Numbered from the stretch's first letter, positions 52,001-63,131 are shown. The stretch is 64,000 nucleotides of DNA from Myxocyprinus asiaticus (GCF_019703515.2 NC_059382.1:10984001-11048000); one strand, 5' to 3'. Notes: a model not told the origin generated them from the sequence alone. Numbers and translations: made by a program.

Positions 52001-55000
52001 AATTTTAAAATTGGATGTAATTTTACCCAGAAAAGGTTAGTAAGTGATTTTATCACTCTAAAATCATGTTAACATGCATATTGTTTACATCTTATGGCTA
52101 TACTCTTAAAACAGTGAGTATATTAACATTTATGGTTTGGCCCCATTTACTTCTATTGTAAGTGTAACGTATTGGGAAGGAAGTCATGAGAGCTGGATCT
52201 AGGTGCAGCAAAATAGTATAATATTAAATAGCATAATATATAAAATAGTAACAAGGTAAACACAGGAACAAAAGAAACATCCACGATGGGGAAAAACTTA
52301 AGAACAGAGGAAACAACTATGACAGGAATGGGTCAATGAACAGGAGATCAGAACATATAACTACTGATAAGGAATGAGCAAACAACAGGGCATTAAATAC
52401 ACAAAGACTAATGAGTTAATAAAATACAGGTGAGGACAATCAAGGACAGCTGGCAGTGATGAGGGCAGGGAATTATGGGAAATGTAGTCCGGGAGGAACA
52501 GATGACAGGGGAGAAACACAAGGCAAACAACAGTGAATCATGACAGTAATTTCTCTCATCATTTACTCATCCTCATACCATCCCAGGTGTGTATGACTTT
52601 CTTTCTTCACCAGAACACATTTGAAGATAAATAAAAAAAAAATATCTCAGTTCAGTAGGTCTTTAAAATGCAAGTGGATGGTGATCCAACTTCCAGAAAT
52701 CACAGACAGTCAGCATAAATGTCATCCATACGACTCCAGCGGTTAAACTGGTGTCTTCTAAAGCAATACGATCACTTTTGGTGTGAAAAATATCAGTATT
52801 TAAGTACTTTTTAACTATAAACTCTTGCTTTCGGTCAGCAGCAGTATGCGCATTTACGAGAGCGCTAAGTTCATGCGGTCTTTCGTGTGACGAATTCGCA
52901 TTGGCATGTTACGGACGTAATTTCCCGTTCTTCTCTCGGTTGAGACATCCAGGATAAGCACACAAACACATCACTGTGAGTAAAAAAACAGATACAAAAA
53001 TAGATCTAAACCAAAACCAACAAAGCTTCTGTACAGCATTCCTCCTACTCAGTTGTAAACAGCGGCGCTCTTTCAGGTGTGTTGCACGTGCGTCAGCTCT
53101 CGCGTGAACATGCCAATGCGATTACATCACACGTGTATACTGCTGCTGACCGGAAGCAATGCTTTATAGTTAAAAATTACTTAAATATTGATCTTTTTTC
53201 ACACCAAAAGCGATCGTATTGCTTTAGAAGACATTAATTTAACAGCTGGAGTCGTATGGATGACGTTTATGCTGACTGTCTGTGATTTTTGGAGCTTCAA
53301 TAATGGGATCACCATACACTTGCATTTTAAGGAACTACTGAGCTAAGATATTTTTCTATTTTTCTTCAAATGTGTTCTGCTGAAAAAGAAAGTCATACAC
53401 ACCTGGGATATTATGACAGTGAGTAGATGAAGAGAGAATTTCTTGGGTGAACTAACCCTTTAACTACTATTAAAGTATTACATTTAGTATTAAACCCAGA
53501 ATATAGTATCTTTAGGTACATTGTTTTCTAATTCTAATTATTCTAATCTATGTAGAAACATGTTTCTGGAACGCCAAGGTTGGCAGAGGCAAATCAGAAG
53601 ATAAAGCGGATGCTGCCTCTGTGGAGGCCACAGCATATGGTCTTCTGAATGCAATGTCTGTTGATGACAAGCAGATGGCTAAACTCATCTCAAACTGGCT
53701 AACAGAACAGCGCAAGTACGGTGGTGGTTTCCAGTCCACACAGGTGGGTGTACCATTCTAGAGGATCAGATGACTCCCTGTTGGAAAAAAAAATGAGGCT
53801 TGGACCAGTTTGGAATAACTCAAATTACAAGAATATGGTTTTAAATTGACCAGACTAAACCATTATTGAAGTGTCCAAAACATACCTTAAACTGGAAAAC
53901 AGCAACATGGTGTTACTGTTCATTTAAACTGGTCCCTAATTAAAACATCTTAGCTGGTTTTTCAGCAGGGTTTCACAAGCCATTAGCCAAATGCAAGAGC
54001 AAAGACTAAATGGCTTATTATTTGAGTCTTAATTAATCTTAATAACTTTTAAGTACCTAATTGGTTTCTCAACATGTTTTAGGACACAGTTGTAGCCCTT
54101 GAGGCGCTGGCGAAATACAGCATACAGAACAACGATGTGGAAGACCTGAACCTAAGGGTGGAAATGTGCCTTGAAGATGGCAGAAAACAAAATGTTTTTC
54201 TGACCAAACAAAATGCTCTCACCCAAGCAGCTGTTGTGGTAAGAAACATTAATACAAAAATTAAAAAAAAAAGACTTAAAAGAATTAATTTTATGACTCT
54301 AATTTATGGTCTAACTGCTAACCACTGTGAAGGGTCATGGTAGTAACAACACTTTCAGTTCAGTTCACCAAGGCTAAGTAAAGCATTACATCAGTGAAAA
54401 CATGCACACTGTTAAAAAATGCCTGTTTACATCACTTAGTCTATATTAATTTGTATTTACTTAGCATCTCTAGTAGTGTTGGCCAGATGCTCACATGGTG
54501 AATGATCATGTTGAAATATTTCTATGCCTTTATCTTTTTATTGAAAGGCAAATCCTGCTATATTAGCAAATGTACATTTGTTTACATTAATTACTGAAAT
54601 AAGTATAAATGTAATTTATTTACTGCATTCTGATTACTGAAATTTCAGTTTCTCCTGCCCCAAAAAAGTTAAATGTTTGATAAAAGTATGTGCCATAACA
54701 AAGACATGGTTTGATCTGATTATATGTTGTAAATTTTGTTTACCCAGGTCAGAAATGTGGGTACAATTACACTGAATGTTGAGGGAACAGGACATGGAAC
54801 ATTATCAGTAGGATTTTTCCACACTTAATATTTTCATTGACTTATGCAAAAACAATTGTTGATCTATAATGTTTCAGTTGGTTTGGTCTTGTGCTTGTTA
54901 TAGATTGTGCAGACATACAGATCTATGGAGAAGGATGAATCACACTGTGATCTTTTTCATCTTAGTGTTACAGTGAAAGGACAACTGGAATACAGTACGT

Positions 55001-58000
55001 AATATATCATGGGATGACTGCAGTGAATGACATTGTGTAACTCAAATAGCAGCATCAGAGGACAGGCAAGGTCAAATTCAGAAATAAGTAGCAAAATGAA
55101 ACGATAAACATTACAAACACTAGTGTGCGTCATTGTCACATGATCTTGCTATGTTGCATATGAAGTCCAGTTATCTAGGTAACAATACAAAATAACTGTT
55201 TATTTCCAAGATTGTGTCATACTGTAAATGTCTTAACTTTTGGCAGTCGTGCCAAATAATGAGTCAAAAAAAGAGATATAATGCAACTGATCAAACTTAA
55301 GGTTCATTCATCACACTGGAAATGTTTTTGCATGCTGTATAAATTTGCATATTATGCACAGTAGGCAATACATATTGTATACTGCATGAATATTATAAGC
55401 AATATCGTAGTACTGTATGCGATTCCGATCATGGTGATGTGATTCACATTTGTTGCTACGAATGGTTAAAGGGATAGTTCACCCAAAAATTCAAATTCTC
55501 TCATTATTTACTCAACCTCATGATATCCCAGGAGTGTATGACTTTCTTCACTAGAACACATTTGAAGAAAAAAATGTCTCAACTCAGTAGTTCCTTAAAA
55601 TGCATTTGAATGGTGATTTCTCTTTTAAATCTCCAAAAATCACAGACAGTCAGCATAAACACCAGCTGTTAAATTGATGTCTTCTAAAGCGACATGATCG
55701 CTTTTGGAGATTAATATTTCAGAACTTTTTTTAACTCTAAATCATGCTTCCATTCAGTAGCGGTATGCGCGTGACATAATCGCATTGGCACTTGAGACAA
55801 GTGAGAACTGACGCACATGCGTCACAGCCGAAAGAGCAGCGCTGTTTACAAGTGAGAAGAAGGAACGCTTTACAGTAGCTTGGTTGTTTTGGTTTAGATC
55901 TGTATTTACACTGGCAGCCAAAAGTTTGGAATAATGTACAGATTTTGCTGTTTCGGAAGGAAATTGGTACTTTAATTCACCAAAGTGATATTCAACTGAT
56001 CACAAAGTATAGTCAGGACATTACTGATGTAAAAAAACAGCACCATCACTTTTTGAAAAAAAATATTTTTGATCAAATCTAGACAGGCCCCATTTCCAGC
56101 AGCTATCACTCCAACACCTTATCCTTGAGTGATCATGCTAAATTGCTAATTTGGTACTATAAAATATCTTGCCATTATATCAAACACTGCTGAAAGCTAT
56201 TTGGTTCATTAAATGAAGCTTACATTGTCTTTGTGTTTGTTTTTGAGTTGCCATAGTATGCAATAGACTGGCATGTCTTAAGTAAAATTTAGGTAAAAAA
56301 TGCAGCTTCATTGAATTCTACCTGCTCAACACCAGTTTCATGTACAACAGTAAAGAGAAGACTCAGGTGTGTAGGCCTTATGGGAAGAATTGCAAAGAAA
56401 AAGCCACTTTTGAAACAGGAAAATAAAAAGAAAAGGTTAGACTGGGCAAAGAAACGCAGCCATTGGACAACAGATAATTGAAAAAGAGTGTTATGGATCT
56501 TAACCCCATTGAGCTTTTGTGTGATCAGCTAGACTGTAAGGTGAGTGAGAAGTGCCCGACAAGACAGCCACATCTATGGCAAGTGCTACAGGAAGCGTGG
56601 GGTGAAATGTCACCAGAGTATCTGGACAAACTGACAGCTAGAATGCCAAGGATCTAAGAAATGCCAAGAAAGCTGTCATAGCTACATGTGGAAGATTTTT
56701 TTGATGAGAACTCTTTGAACTAGTTTAAGAAGTTCTGAACATTTTTTTCAAATTGTAATAGTAATTTGTCACGCTATTAATGTCCTGACTATACATTGTG
56801 ATCAGCTGAATGCCACTTTGGTGAAAAAAGTACCAAATTCTTTCCATAAGAGCAAAATCTGTACATTATTCCAAACTTTTGGCCACCAGTGTATCTGTTT
56901 CTTTACTCACAATGGTGCATTTCTGTGCTTATCCTGGATGTATCAGCCGAGTGGAGAACATGAGATTACATCTGTATCATGGCAACGCAAATACGTCACA
57001 CGAGAGTCCGCTTGGACTCCATCCTCTCGTGAAGCTTACCAAAAGCGTTGGATTATAGTTAAAAAGTACTTGGATATGATATTTTTCACACCAAAAGTGA
57101 TCGTATCACTTTAGAAGACATTAATTTAACCGCTGGAGTCATATCAATGACGTTTATGCTGACTGTCTGTGATTTTTGGAGCTTCAAAAGAGAAATCTCC
57201 ATTCACTTGCATTTTAAGGACATACTGAGCTAAGATATTTTTCTGTTTTTCTTCAAATGTGTTCTGGTGAAGAAAGAAAGTCATACACACCTGGGATATC
57301 ATGAGGGTGAGTAAATAATGAGAGAATTTTTATTTTTGGGTGAACTATCCCTTTAAGGGTACGAATGAGATTTACCATCTAGACACCACTTCAGAACATA
57401 AGCTGAGTTTGTAATTGCATACTACCATTTTATTTCTATTTTTGCCATATTTTTGTTGTGTCTAGATGGTAGACCTCATTCATGTCTACATGACCACTTG
57501 CTTAATTTAAACAGCCAACTAGGATATCAGAAACTGTTGAGTTTTATAGGTCTAGTATTTGGTGAGGGTGACCTCTGGTGGTGAGGAGGAGATTGTCACA
57601 CGCATTGGTTAATGATTCGATAATTAAGTTAAAACCAAGTTCATTGATAGTTTTTTGAAGGTTCTGAGACATGGTAAGACTTAAATTGTTAGTTCACCCA
57701 AAAATTCAAATTCTCTCAATTTACTCACCCTCATGCCATCCCAGATGTGTATGACTTTCTTTCTTCAACAGAACACAAGCAAAATATTTCAGCTCTGAAA
57801 GTCCACAAAATGCAAGTGAATGGGTGCCAAATGTTTGAAGCTCCAAAAGCTCCACATGCATTTTTTGGACCTACAGAGCTGAAATATTCTTCCAAAAATC
57901 TTCGCTTGCGTTCTGCTGAAGAAAGAAAGTCATACACATCTGTGAAGGCATGAGGAGTAAATTTTGTGTGAACTATCCCTTTAAGTCAGTATGCTCTTTT

Positions 58001-58195
58001 GTAGGACTTCAGAATAATGAAGAAAGCTTTGATGATTATTACAATTATGAGACTGATGAGGACCTGCATAGAAGAGATGAGCCCATGAGCAGCATGGAAT
58101 GGTTTGATCTTCGCAGTCGCAGAAGAAGACAAGCCTCGGAAGAGCCAAAGAAAGAGAGTTCACTCATATACACAGTGTGTGTGGGGTGAGTGCAG

Positions 58196-58269
<74 letters not shown>

Positions 58270-60520
58270 TTTTTTCTTTCTACAACTAGACTGTTTAGCT
58301 GAATTAGATTTTCTCCTCTTTCACAGGTTGAAAAAGAACAGCTCTGTTGGCATGGTTGTGGTGGATATCTCACTCCTAAGTGGACTGATTCCAAACACAA
58401 AGGATTTGGAACATGTACATATGCATTTGCATTTTCAATATTCTCCACTTAGAAAAATTACCAAAAGTAGCCTACCATGGTATTGTCATTTTTTGAGCTT
58501 AGCACAATGATAATACCTAAATGTTTTAGACATGTATCATAGTTTATTTGTTGTTGTTTTTATTTCTAAAATGTGCTGTAGTAATAACATGGTATTCTTT
58601 GAAGTACCTTGGAATACTATGTCAGTACCATAGTACATAAATTTGGTATTATGACCACGATTAATATCAAAGCACCCATGATACTGCCACATTACTTTTT
58701 CGTAAGGGGAATTTCCTGGCTCTTTTGGAAAAAAATAAAAAAATACAAATCATATAGACATAAGTTATATAAAAGTGACATTATATATATTAATTGATAA
58801 TATACTGTGTGTGTGTGTGTATGCAAACAAACCCTGCTATTTATTTATTTATTTATTTATTTTTTACAGAATGCGAAGGGCACAGAGAAGTACATTGATC
58901 ATTATGATGTCCACCATAATAAAGTCTTTCTTTATTTTGCAAAGGTAATGAAAGCTTTACTATTCTTTTTTTATCTCAGTATGTTTCCCAACTGCTATTC
59001 TGCTAAAATCAAACCTGAATGTTACAGTGTAAATACTATGTACAAGATGCTAGAGCTGGTCTAGTTCTTAGATGAAACTTTAAATTTACCATTATGTTCA
59101 GCAAATTATTGGGCAAAAAGACACCTGTGAGTTGATGTTAAGATCCATGTCAACAGATCACAGAAAAAGAGGAGTGTCTTCAGTTTGGTGCTGACCAGAT
59201 TGTTCCCATGGGCCTCGTCCAACCAGCTGCTGCTGTCATCTATGACTATTACAGTCCAGGTCATCAAACGCTATTAAAAAAACCTGCATTATTTTATTGA
59301 TTTGAACACTTTTGAACTCTAAAAACAAACTATCATAATGCTATCAAATGTGTTACACAGAGAGAAGATGTGGCATATTCTATACAGCCCCTCAGAAAAG
59401 CCCAATGATTTCCAAATTATGCAATGGGGATGTGTGTACATGTGCAGAAGGTGAAAACAATTTTTGTGATATATTTTTACTAAATAAGTTGGTATGCTGT
59501 ATTGATCCCCAAAGAAACATGTTGACTAATGCCATGGTCTGCATATACAGTTGATACATAAATCAAAAGTATATGAATTGGGAACAAACCTCCTAATATG
59601 TGTGTTTGATATTTTATGCTTTTTAGGTGGCTGTCCAAAGTTGAGAGTCACCTTCAGCAAGAATATGAAAGAAAACACCCGCAGTCTTTTTGCATGCTTC
59701 TCTCCTGTTGTTGATTATGGTGAGAAACCCAAGCTAGATAATGTTCAAAGTATGTTGCTTAGTCTAAAAGCAATATTCACACAAAAATTTAAATTCTGTC
59801 TTTATTTACTGACTCGTTTAGTTTCAAACCCATATGCAGTTATTCTTTGATGATAATTTTTGAAAAATCTTAACACTGCACAAAAAGTCATATGAGTTTG
59901 TGTGAATAATAATAAAAAATTGGGGGGACTGATCATTTCCTTTAACTATACATTTCTGTTTCCTACAGTTTATGTGATGAGAATTGTTAACTTGAGCACC
60001 GATGGCGTCTTTAAGTACTACACCACATTAATCACTGAAGTTCTTCAGGCTGGTAATTTTAAACTCTTTAAATAAAATGTTATAGCATTAAACTAAAACT
60101 TGCATGGATGAATACATCAACACCGCTGTTCCTGTAAAGGGAAGGACTTCGGGATCCGGAAAGATGCCACACGCCAGATGATACTGCACTTGGCTTGTGA
60201 TGAATTTGAGCTGCGAAATGAAGCGAGTTATCTGTTCATGGGGCAGGATGATGCTATCTCTGTTCTGAATAACCCTGGACAACAGTAAGGCTTGAAATCT
60301 GAAAACCAATTCAAAAGTGCTCAAACTGCTTTGACATGTTTGATTATTTTTAACAATTTCTTTCTCATGTTTCTCAAGGTTCAGGTATTTGTTGAACAAC
60401 GACATGTGGATTGAGGAGATACCAGATGAGAGAAAATGCAGGGCAACCTTAAGTCGCTCTGCGTGCAATCTTCTTCATGAATTCATCCAACAATACCCAT
60501 TAAGACGCTGCAATATTTAG
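37955..60520 (+). CDS. c4: Complement component C4, complete gene
   Basis: Forty-one exons splice with consistent phases into 1695 codons plus TAG. The protein is the thioester component of the classical and lectin pathways, cleaved by C1s/MASP-2 to C4a and C4b. Visible parts: signal peptide 1-16; macroglobulin domains with [14 protein letters not shown]; beta-alpha furin site RNRR at 656-659; anaphylatoxin C4a 660-737 with six Cys (CC at 681-682 and 715-716) ending LGR before VTDN; thioester domain with GCAEQ at 986-990 (Cys987, Gln990); isotype residue Asp1102 in [10 protein letters not shown]; acidic Tyr cluster DYYNYE at 1373-1378; alpha-gamma polybasic RRRR at 1401-1404; gamma chain 1405-1695 with the C-terminal netrin (C345C) domain from about 1515. 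C3, C5 and A2M are excluded by the three-chain layout and the EQTM thioester context. Confidence 0.96.
39049..39216. mobile_element. Small hAT-like MITE in C4 intron 5
   Basis: The ends CAGTGCCGGTCC and GGATCGGCACTG are inverted with one mismatch. The inside is dominated by GGGGGCCCTAAGCAA repeats in both halves. It is 168 bp long with no coding capacity. No clear target duplication was seen. Confidence 0.6.
39935..40140. repeat. A-rich low-complexity tract in C4 intron 8
   Basis: Runs of (A)n, (GAAA)n, (AAT)n and (TATAT)n type follow exon 8. Nothing else is visible. Confidence 0.8.
40722..40860 (+). mobile_element. tRNA-derived SINE in C4 intron 10
   Basis: Pol III A box (TGTAGCTCAAATGATAGAG) and B box (GGGTTTGATTCCC) on the plus strand. 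They are followed by the typical fish SINE body ending AAAAGCATCTGCCAAATGCA. It is not a functional tRNA because the cloverleaf stems do not pair. Confidence 0.75.
42210..44760. other. Large C4 intron 14 with nested repeats
   Basis: The 2.9-kb intron separates exons 14 and 15. It holds a CTGG-rich repeat (about 42215-42349 and 44231-44760) interrupted by a TTAA-flanked piggyBac-type element (42354-44226). No alternative C4 exon was recognised. Confidence 0.6.
42354..44226 (+). mobile_element. piggyBac-type element with TTAA target sites
   Basis: TTAA lies at 42350-42353 and again at 44227-44230. Just inside are the inverted ends CCCTCTGGGGTC and GACCCCAGAGGA. TTAA duplication with CCYT-type ends is the piggyBac signature. 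A relic of the protein start is visible near 42916-43020: [10 protein letters not shown] in one frame, [13 protein letters not shown] in another. This resembles the acidic N-terminus of PGBD-type transposases. The catalytic part is absent, so it is non-autonomous. Confidence 0.72.
46009..46060. repeat. (CT)n microsatellite forming the splice tract of C4 exon 18
   Basis: An uninterrupted CT dinucleotide array runs almost to the AG at 46065-46066. It serves as the polypyrimidine tract for the exon that begins the C4b alpha-prime chain. Confidence 0.85.
47312..47506 (-). mobile_element. tRNA-derived SINE in C4 intron 20
   Basis: On the minus strand a Pol III A box (CTGGGTAGCTCAACGAG) is followed by a B box (GAGTTCAAATCC). 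The body that follows is shared with 33438-33602 (CTAAGCAACGAAATTGG, GCTAGGGAGGGTAGAG). It is longer than the other copy and retains the tRNA head. Confidence 0.8.
48586..49367. mobile_element. TTAA-flanked foldback MITE in C4 intron 23
   Basis: Begins TTAAATGGTTAGTTCACCC and ends GGGTGAACTATCCCTTTAA. The halves are long imperfect inverted repeats of each other: GACAGTCAGCATAAAC in the left arm, GTTTATGCTGACTGTC in the right. The family resembles the Angel-type MITEs described in zebrafish (name from memory). Confidence 0.75.
50220..50360 (+). mobile_element. tRNA-derived SINE in C4 intron 25
   Basis: A box (TGTAGTTCAGCTGGTAGAG) and B box (GGGTTCGATCCC) are followed by GTAAGTCGCTTTGGATATAAG and the CATCTGTCAAATGCA tail. 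It is the same family as 40722-40860 and starts only 13 bp after the exon 25 donor. Confidence 0.8.
50651..50972. mobile_element. Short TTAA-flanked foldback MITE in C4 intron 26
   Basis: About 320 bp, starting TTAAAGGGATAGTTCACCCC and ending with the inverted TTTTGGGTGAACTATT followed by a TTAA within a short AT-rich extension. It is the shortest complete type in the window and starts 15 bp after exon 26. Confidence 0.75.
52160..52546. repeat. Unclassified dispersed repeat in C4 intron 28
   Basis: Starts near TGTAACGTATTGGG and ends near AATCATGACAG. The interior includes GGAATTATGGGAAATGTAGTCC, a motif common in fish interspersed repeats. TG...CA-like borders suggest a solo LTR, but no target duplication was seen. 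Confidence 0.35.
52547..53463. mobile_element. TTAA-type foldback MITE, left end truncated
   Basis: Same family as 48586-49367. The outermost left TIR is lost: the element starts at AATTTCTCTCATCATTTACTC. The right end is intact (TTGGGTGAACTAACCCTTTAA). The long inverted arms centred near 52950-53000 carry the GTCAGCATAAA motif and its complement. Confidence 0.7.
53770..53985. repeat. CTGG/CCAG-rich repeat in C4 intron 29
   Basis: Diffuse repeats of AACTGG and CCAGTTT-like units, related in style to the intron 14 repeat. No coding capacity. Confidence 0.4.
55466..57356. mobile_element. TTAA-type foldback MITE with Tc1 insertion in C4 intron 32
   Basis: Starts TTAAAGGGATAGTTCACCC and ends GGGTGAACTATCCCTTTAA. 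The arms match the related element at 62376-63131. Its middle is interrupted by a Tc1-type element at 55910-56891. Removing that leaves a normal-sized copy of about 0.9 kb. Confidence 0.8.
55910..56891 (+). mobile_element. Tc1-type transposon nested in the MITE
   Basis: Flanked by TA at both sides (55908-55909 and 56892-56893). Terminal inverted repeats: CACTGGCAGCCAAAAGTTTG on the left and the inverse, CAAACTTTTGGCCACCAGTG, on the right. A related MITE at 62376-63131 shows the uninterrupted site. A degenerate transposase occupies about 56340-56655 in plus sense. It includes [16 protein letters not shown] and, after stops, [11 protein letters not shown]...MPRI, the third catalytic residue region. 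Confidence 0.85.
57681..57984. mobile_element. Short TTAA-flanked foldback MITE next to C4 exon 33
   Basis: About 304 bp between TTAA at 57681 and TTAA at 57981. Near-palindromic arms produce matching open frames on both strands. The right end lies 20 bp upstream of the exon 33 start at 58005, so the branch point of that intron probably lies inside the element. Confidence 0.8.
58198..58264. repeat. (TA)n microsatellite in C4 intron 33
   Basis: Uninterrupted TA array starting 12 bp after the exon 33 donor site. Confidence 0.95.
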
Positions 60521-61038
60521 AAAAAACACTTATGAAAATGAAAAAATAGCCAGGTAAAACATCAGTATTTGGCTTGGTAAATCATGGGCTTTTATTTCTA
60601 GTGCATACGGATATATATAAAGAGACTGTTACAGTTGGATACTTTGAACACAAGAGTCTGAAGCATTTTAATTCTGATTTTAATATGGAAGGCTTTGAAT
60701 ACTGGCAATACAGTAGAATCACTTTATCCTTCATTCTTTTATATAGAGGAAAGTCAAATGGGAAGAACTTCATTACAATAATCCCAAATATTATGTCTCT
60801 TTGACATGCCTTAACCTTCAGCTTTTCAATATCACTGGTCGCCCACAACTGGATATTCACTGTGAGTGTAATTTTAGAGATGCTACAGTACATGTCTGAG
60901 AAATATTTGGGAGAGCATTATTGCAATTCAAATACTAAGTTTAAAATGCTTAACATATCCTTTTGTGGTTACACTGTACAGTTTTATTATAGAATACTGT
61001 ATTTAGTGGCTTTAACAAGTGCACACTTGTCAACTCCA

Positions 61039-61044
61039 AATAAA
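61039..61044 (+). terminator. c4: Candidate C4 polyadenylation signal
   Basis: AATAAA about 520 bases after the C4 stop. It is an early plausible signal; later AATAAA motifs near 61738 and 61863 are alternatives. Confidence 0.35.
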
Positions 61045-62375
61045 CAAAGTACAAATGTTCGCAAGATTTTTCTTTTTTGTATTCTAGTAGTGTAACATTT
61101 GGGCCAGAATTTTCAAACTGTGATCTCTCACTGTTTTTTTTCTTTTCTTTTCTCCATAAAAAAACAAAAAAACAGTAGTAAATGCTTCAGTAATATGGCA
61201 AACAATGGATAGTACCCTGCAATTTTCATGACCTTTTTAGAATTTGGCAACTTAAAATGCAGCAGAAGCCGTTTCCAATGGGCACGTTCAGACCGAACGC
61301 ATTCTTGCATTAAAAAACTAGACGTAACGAATGGAACAGAATGCAGGTGTCTCGAAATGCATCTCGAAGATCTTTTAAATTGATACAGTGTTGTAAAAAT
61401 GCGTGAGATCAAACCAAAGACCTCCAGAAAAACTATTAAAAACAATAAAAAAAACAAAACAAAAAACAGCGCAAAGACTTCAAAAGAATGGGGCAAAAAA
61501 TTTCAGTGTGAACGACACCTTATACTTCATATTCCCTCATAGTTTTCAGCATATTGATATTACAAACTCATATTCTCTTTGATGACATGTGAATGTCTTG
61601 TGCATGAAATATCTCTTGTACTTCACAACAAATTATCTCTGAACATGTCAGCATTCCTTGTGACAAACACTGAAGGCATTGATTTGCAGATAAACAAAAC
61701 ACTTAAACTTAGAAAAATAACTTACAAGATTCTGTACAAAATAAATTAACTTTCATTTTTACCTTTTTATATGAAGCATATGAATTGTGCTGTTGTGGTA
61801 AGTGATATGTAGAAGCCTTTGAAAGCAGAGGCACAATGAACCTACCAGAAGCTCTACTAAGGCAATAAAGCACACTGACAGCTGAGTCACTTTAATATTG
61901 AGCTTTAGCGCACTAAAAAAAGTGGATTTCTGAAACCATATTACAGCAAACCAATGGTGATCAAATTTACAACATATGATACAAATGCATACACATATAC
62001 AACTAGTACAAATAGTTCCACAGGTCATTCTAAAGCAGCTGCATTAACGAGTTGACCAGAAAACATTTATTGACTGCCATTTTGTTCCCTGCGATTTAAA
62101 TACTTGTTTAATGTGACCAAGCAACTTGATGTTTTGGATAAGTACAGTACAAAATCATTTGCATTTTAAAAATGTATGGATAGCTGCCTTCTTTGGATGC
62201 CTACACACTAGAGACAGCTCAGACAGAGCATTTGATGGTCATATCTAGAAGGTAGAAGGCCTCGATCTGTGGAAATCTTGTGAGTGTCACATTTGCTGCT
62301 ACTAGGGTTAAGAAGGATAATGTTAAGTGTATGGGTAGGGTTAGGTTTACACGTAGGTTGTGGTTAGGGTTAGAG

Positions 62376-63131
62376 TTAAAGGGATAGTTCACCCAAAAAT
62401 GAAAATTCTTTCATTATTTTCTCACCCTTATTATATCCCAGGTGTGTATGATTTTATCCATATGACACCAGCTGCTAATGTCTTCTAAAGTGAGATGATA
62501 TCTTTTGGTGCAAGAGAGATAAATATTTATGTACTTTTTAAACTCTAAATCATGCTTTCGGTCGGCAGCCGTACACACGTGTGACGTAATCACATTGGCA
62601 TTGACTTGTGCGTCACAGCCGGAAGAGCAGCTCTGTTTACTAGTGAGGAGGAACGCTGTTGGTTTTGGTTTAGATCTGTTATTATCTGTTTCTTTACTCA
62701 CAATGGTGTGTTTGTGTGCTTATGTCTGAAACCGAGTTGAGAATGTAAAATTACCTTGGTATCCATTGCAACGTGAACATGTCACATGAGAGACTGCTTG
62801 GACTCCACCCTCTCGTGAAACATTTGATTATAGTTAAAAGTTACTTAAATATTGAGTTTTTTTGCACCAAAAGTGATTGTATCACATTAGAAGACATTAA
62901 TTTAACTGCTGGAGTCGTATCAATGACGTTTATGCTGACGGTCTGTGATTTCTGGAGCTTCAAAAGAGAATCTCCATTCACTTGCATTTTAAGGACCTAC
63001 TGAGCTGAGATATTTTTCTATTTTTCTTCAAATATGTTCTGCTGAAGAAAGAAAGTTATAAACACCTGGGATTTCATGAGGGTGAGTAAATAATGAGAGA
63101 ATTTTCATTTTAGGGTGAACTATCCCTTTAA
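62376..63131. mobile_element. TTAA-flanked foldback MITE
   Basis: Starts TTAAAGGGATAGTTCACCC and ends GGGTGAACTATCCCTTTAA. The arms match those in the C4 introns. It contains the undisturbed sequence that corresponds to the Tc1 target site in the element at 55466-57356. Confidence 0.8.

Larger units (their letters stand above)
37955..60520 (+). other. c4: C4 coding exon map
   Basis: Coding exons: 37955-38013, 38152-38344, 38432-38600, 38726-38796, 38910-38995, 39364-39446, 39640-39727, 39812-39917, 40214-40340, 40524-40639, 40966-41145, 41307-41504, 41644-41832, 41997-42140, 45059-45188, 45321-45392, 45483-45683, 46067-46184, 46536-46606, 46704-46843, 47715-47918, 48063-48114, 48212-48295, 49438-49641, 50132-50207, 50479-50635, 51030-51134, 51246-51414, 53556-53743, 54083-54238, 54748-54807, 54904-54994, 58005-58185, 58327-58414, 58870-58944, 59157-59259, 59361-59450, 59627-59719, 59969-60052, 60140-60284, 60379-60520. 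All introns are GT-AG by eye except intron 2, which uses a GC donor. The end of exon 15 could instead be 45185, which keeps the frame. Confidence 0.88.

Noticed and set aside
58190..58510. Open frames over the (TA)n tract
   Set aside because: Low-complexity Tyr-Ile translation of a microsatellite combined with part of C4 exon 34.
37955..60520. Alternative identities C3, C5 or alpha-2-macroglobulin for the large gene
   Set aside because: Two multibasic junctions (three chains), the C4-type GCxEQTM context, the DPxxxxDRxMxGG isotype motif and 41 exons fit C4. C5 lacks a thioester, and A2M lacks the anaphylatoxin and netrin domains.
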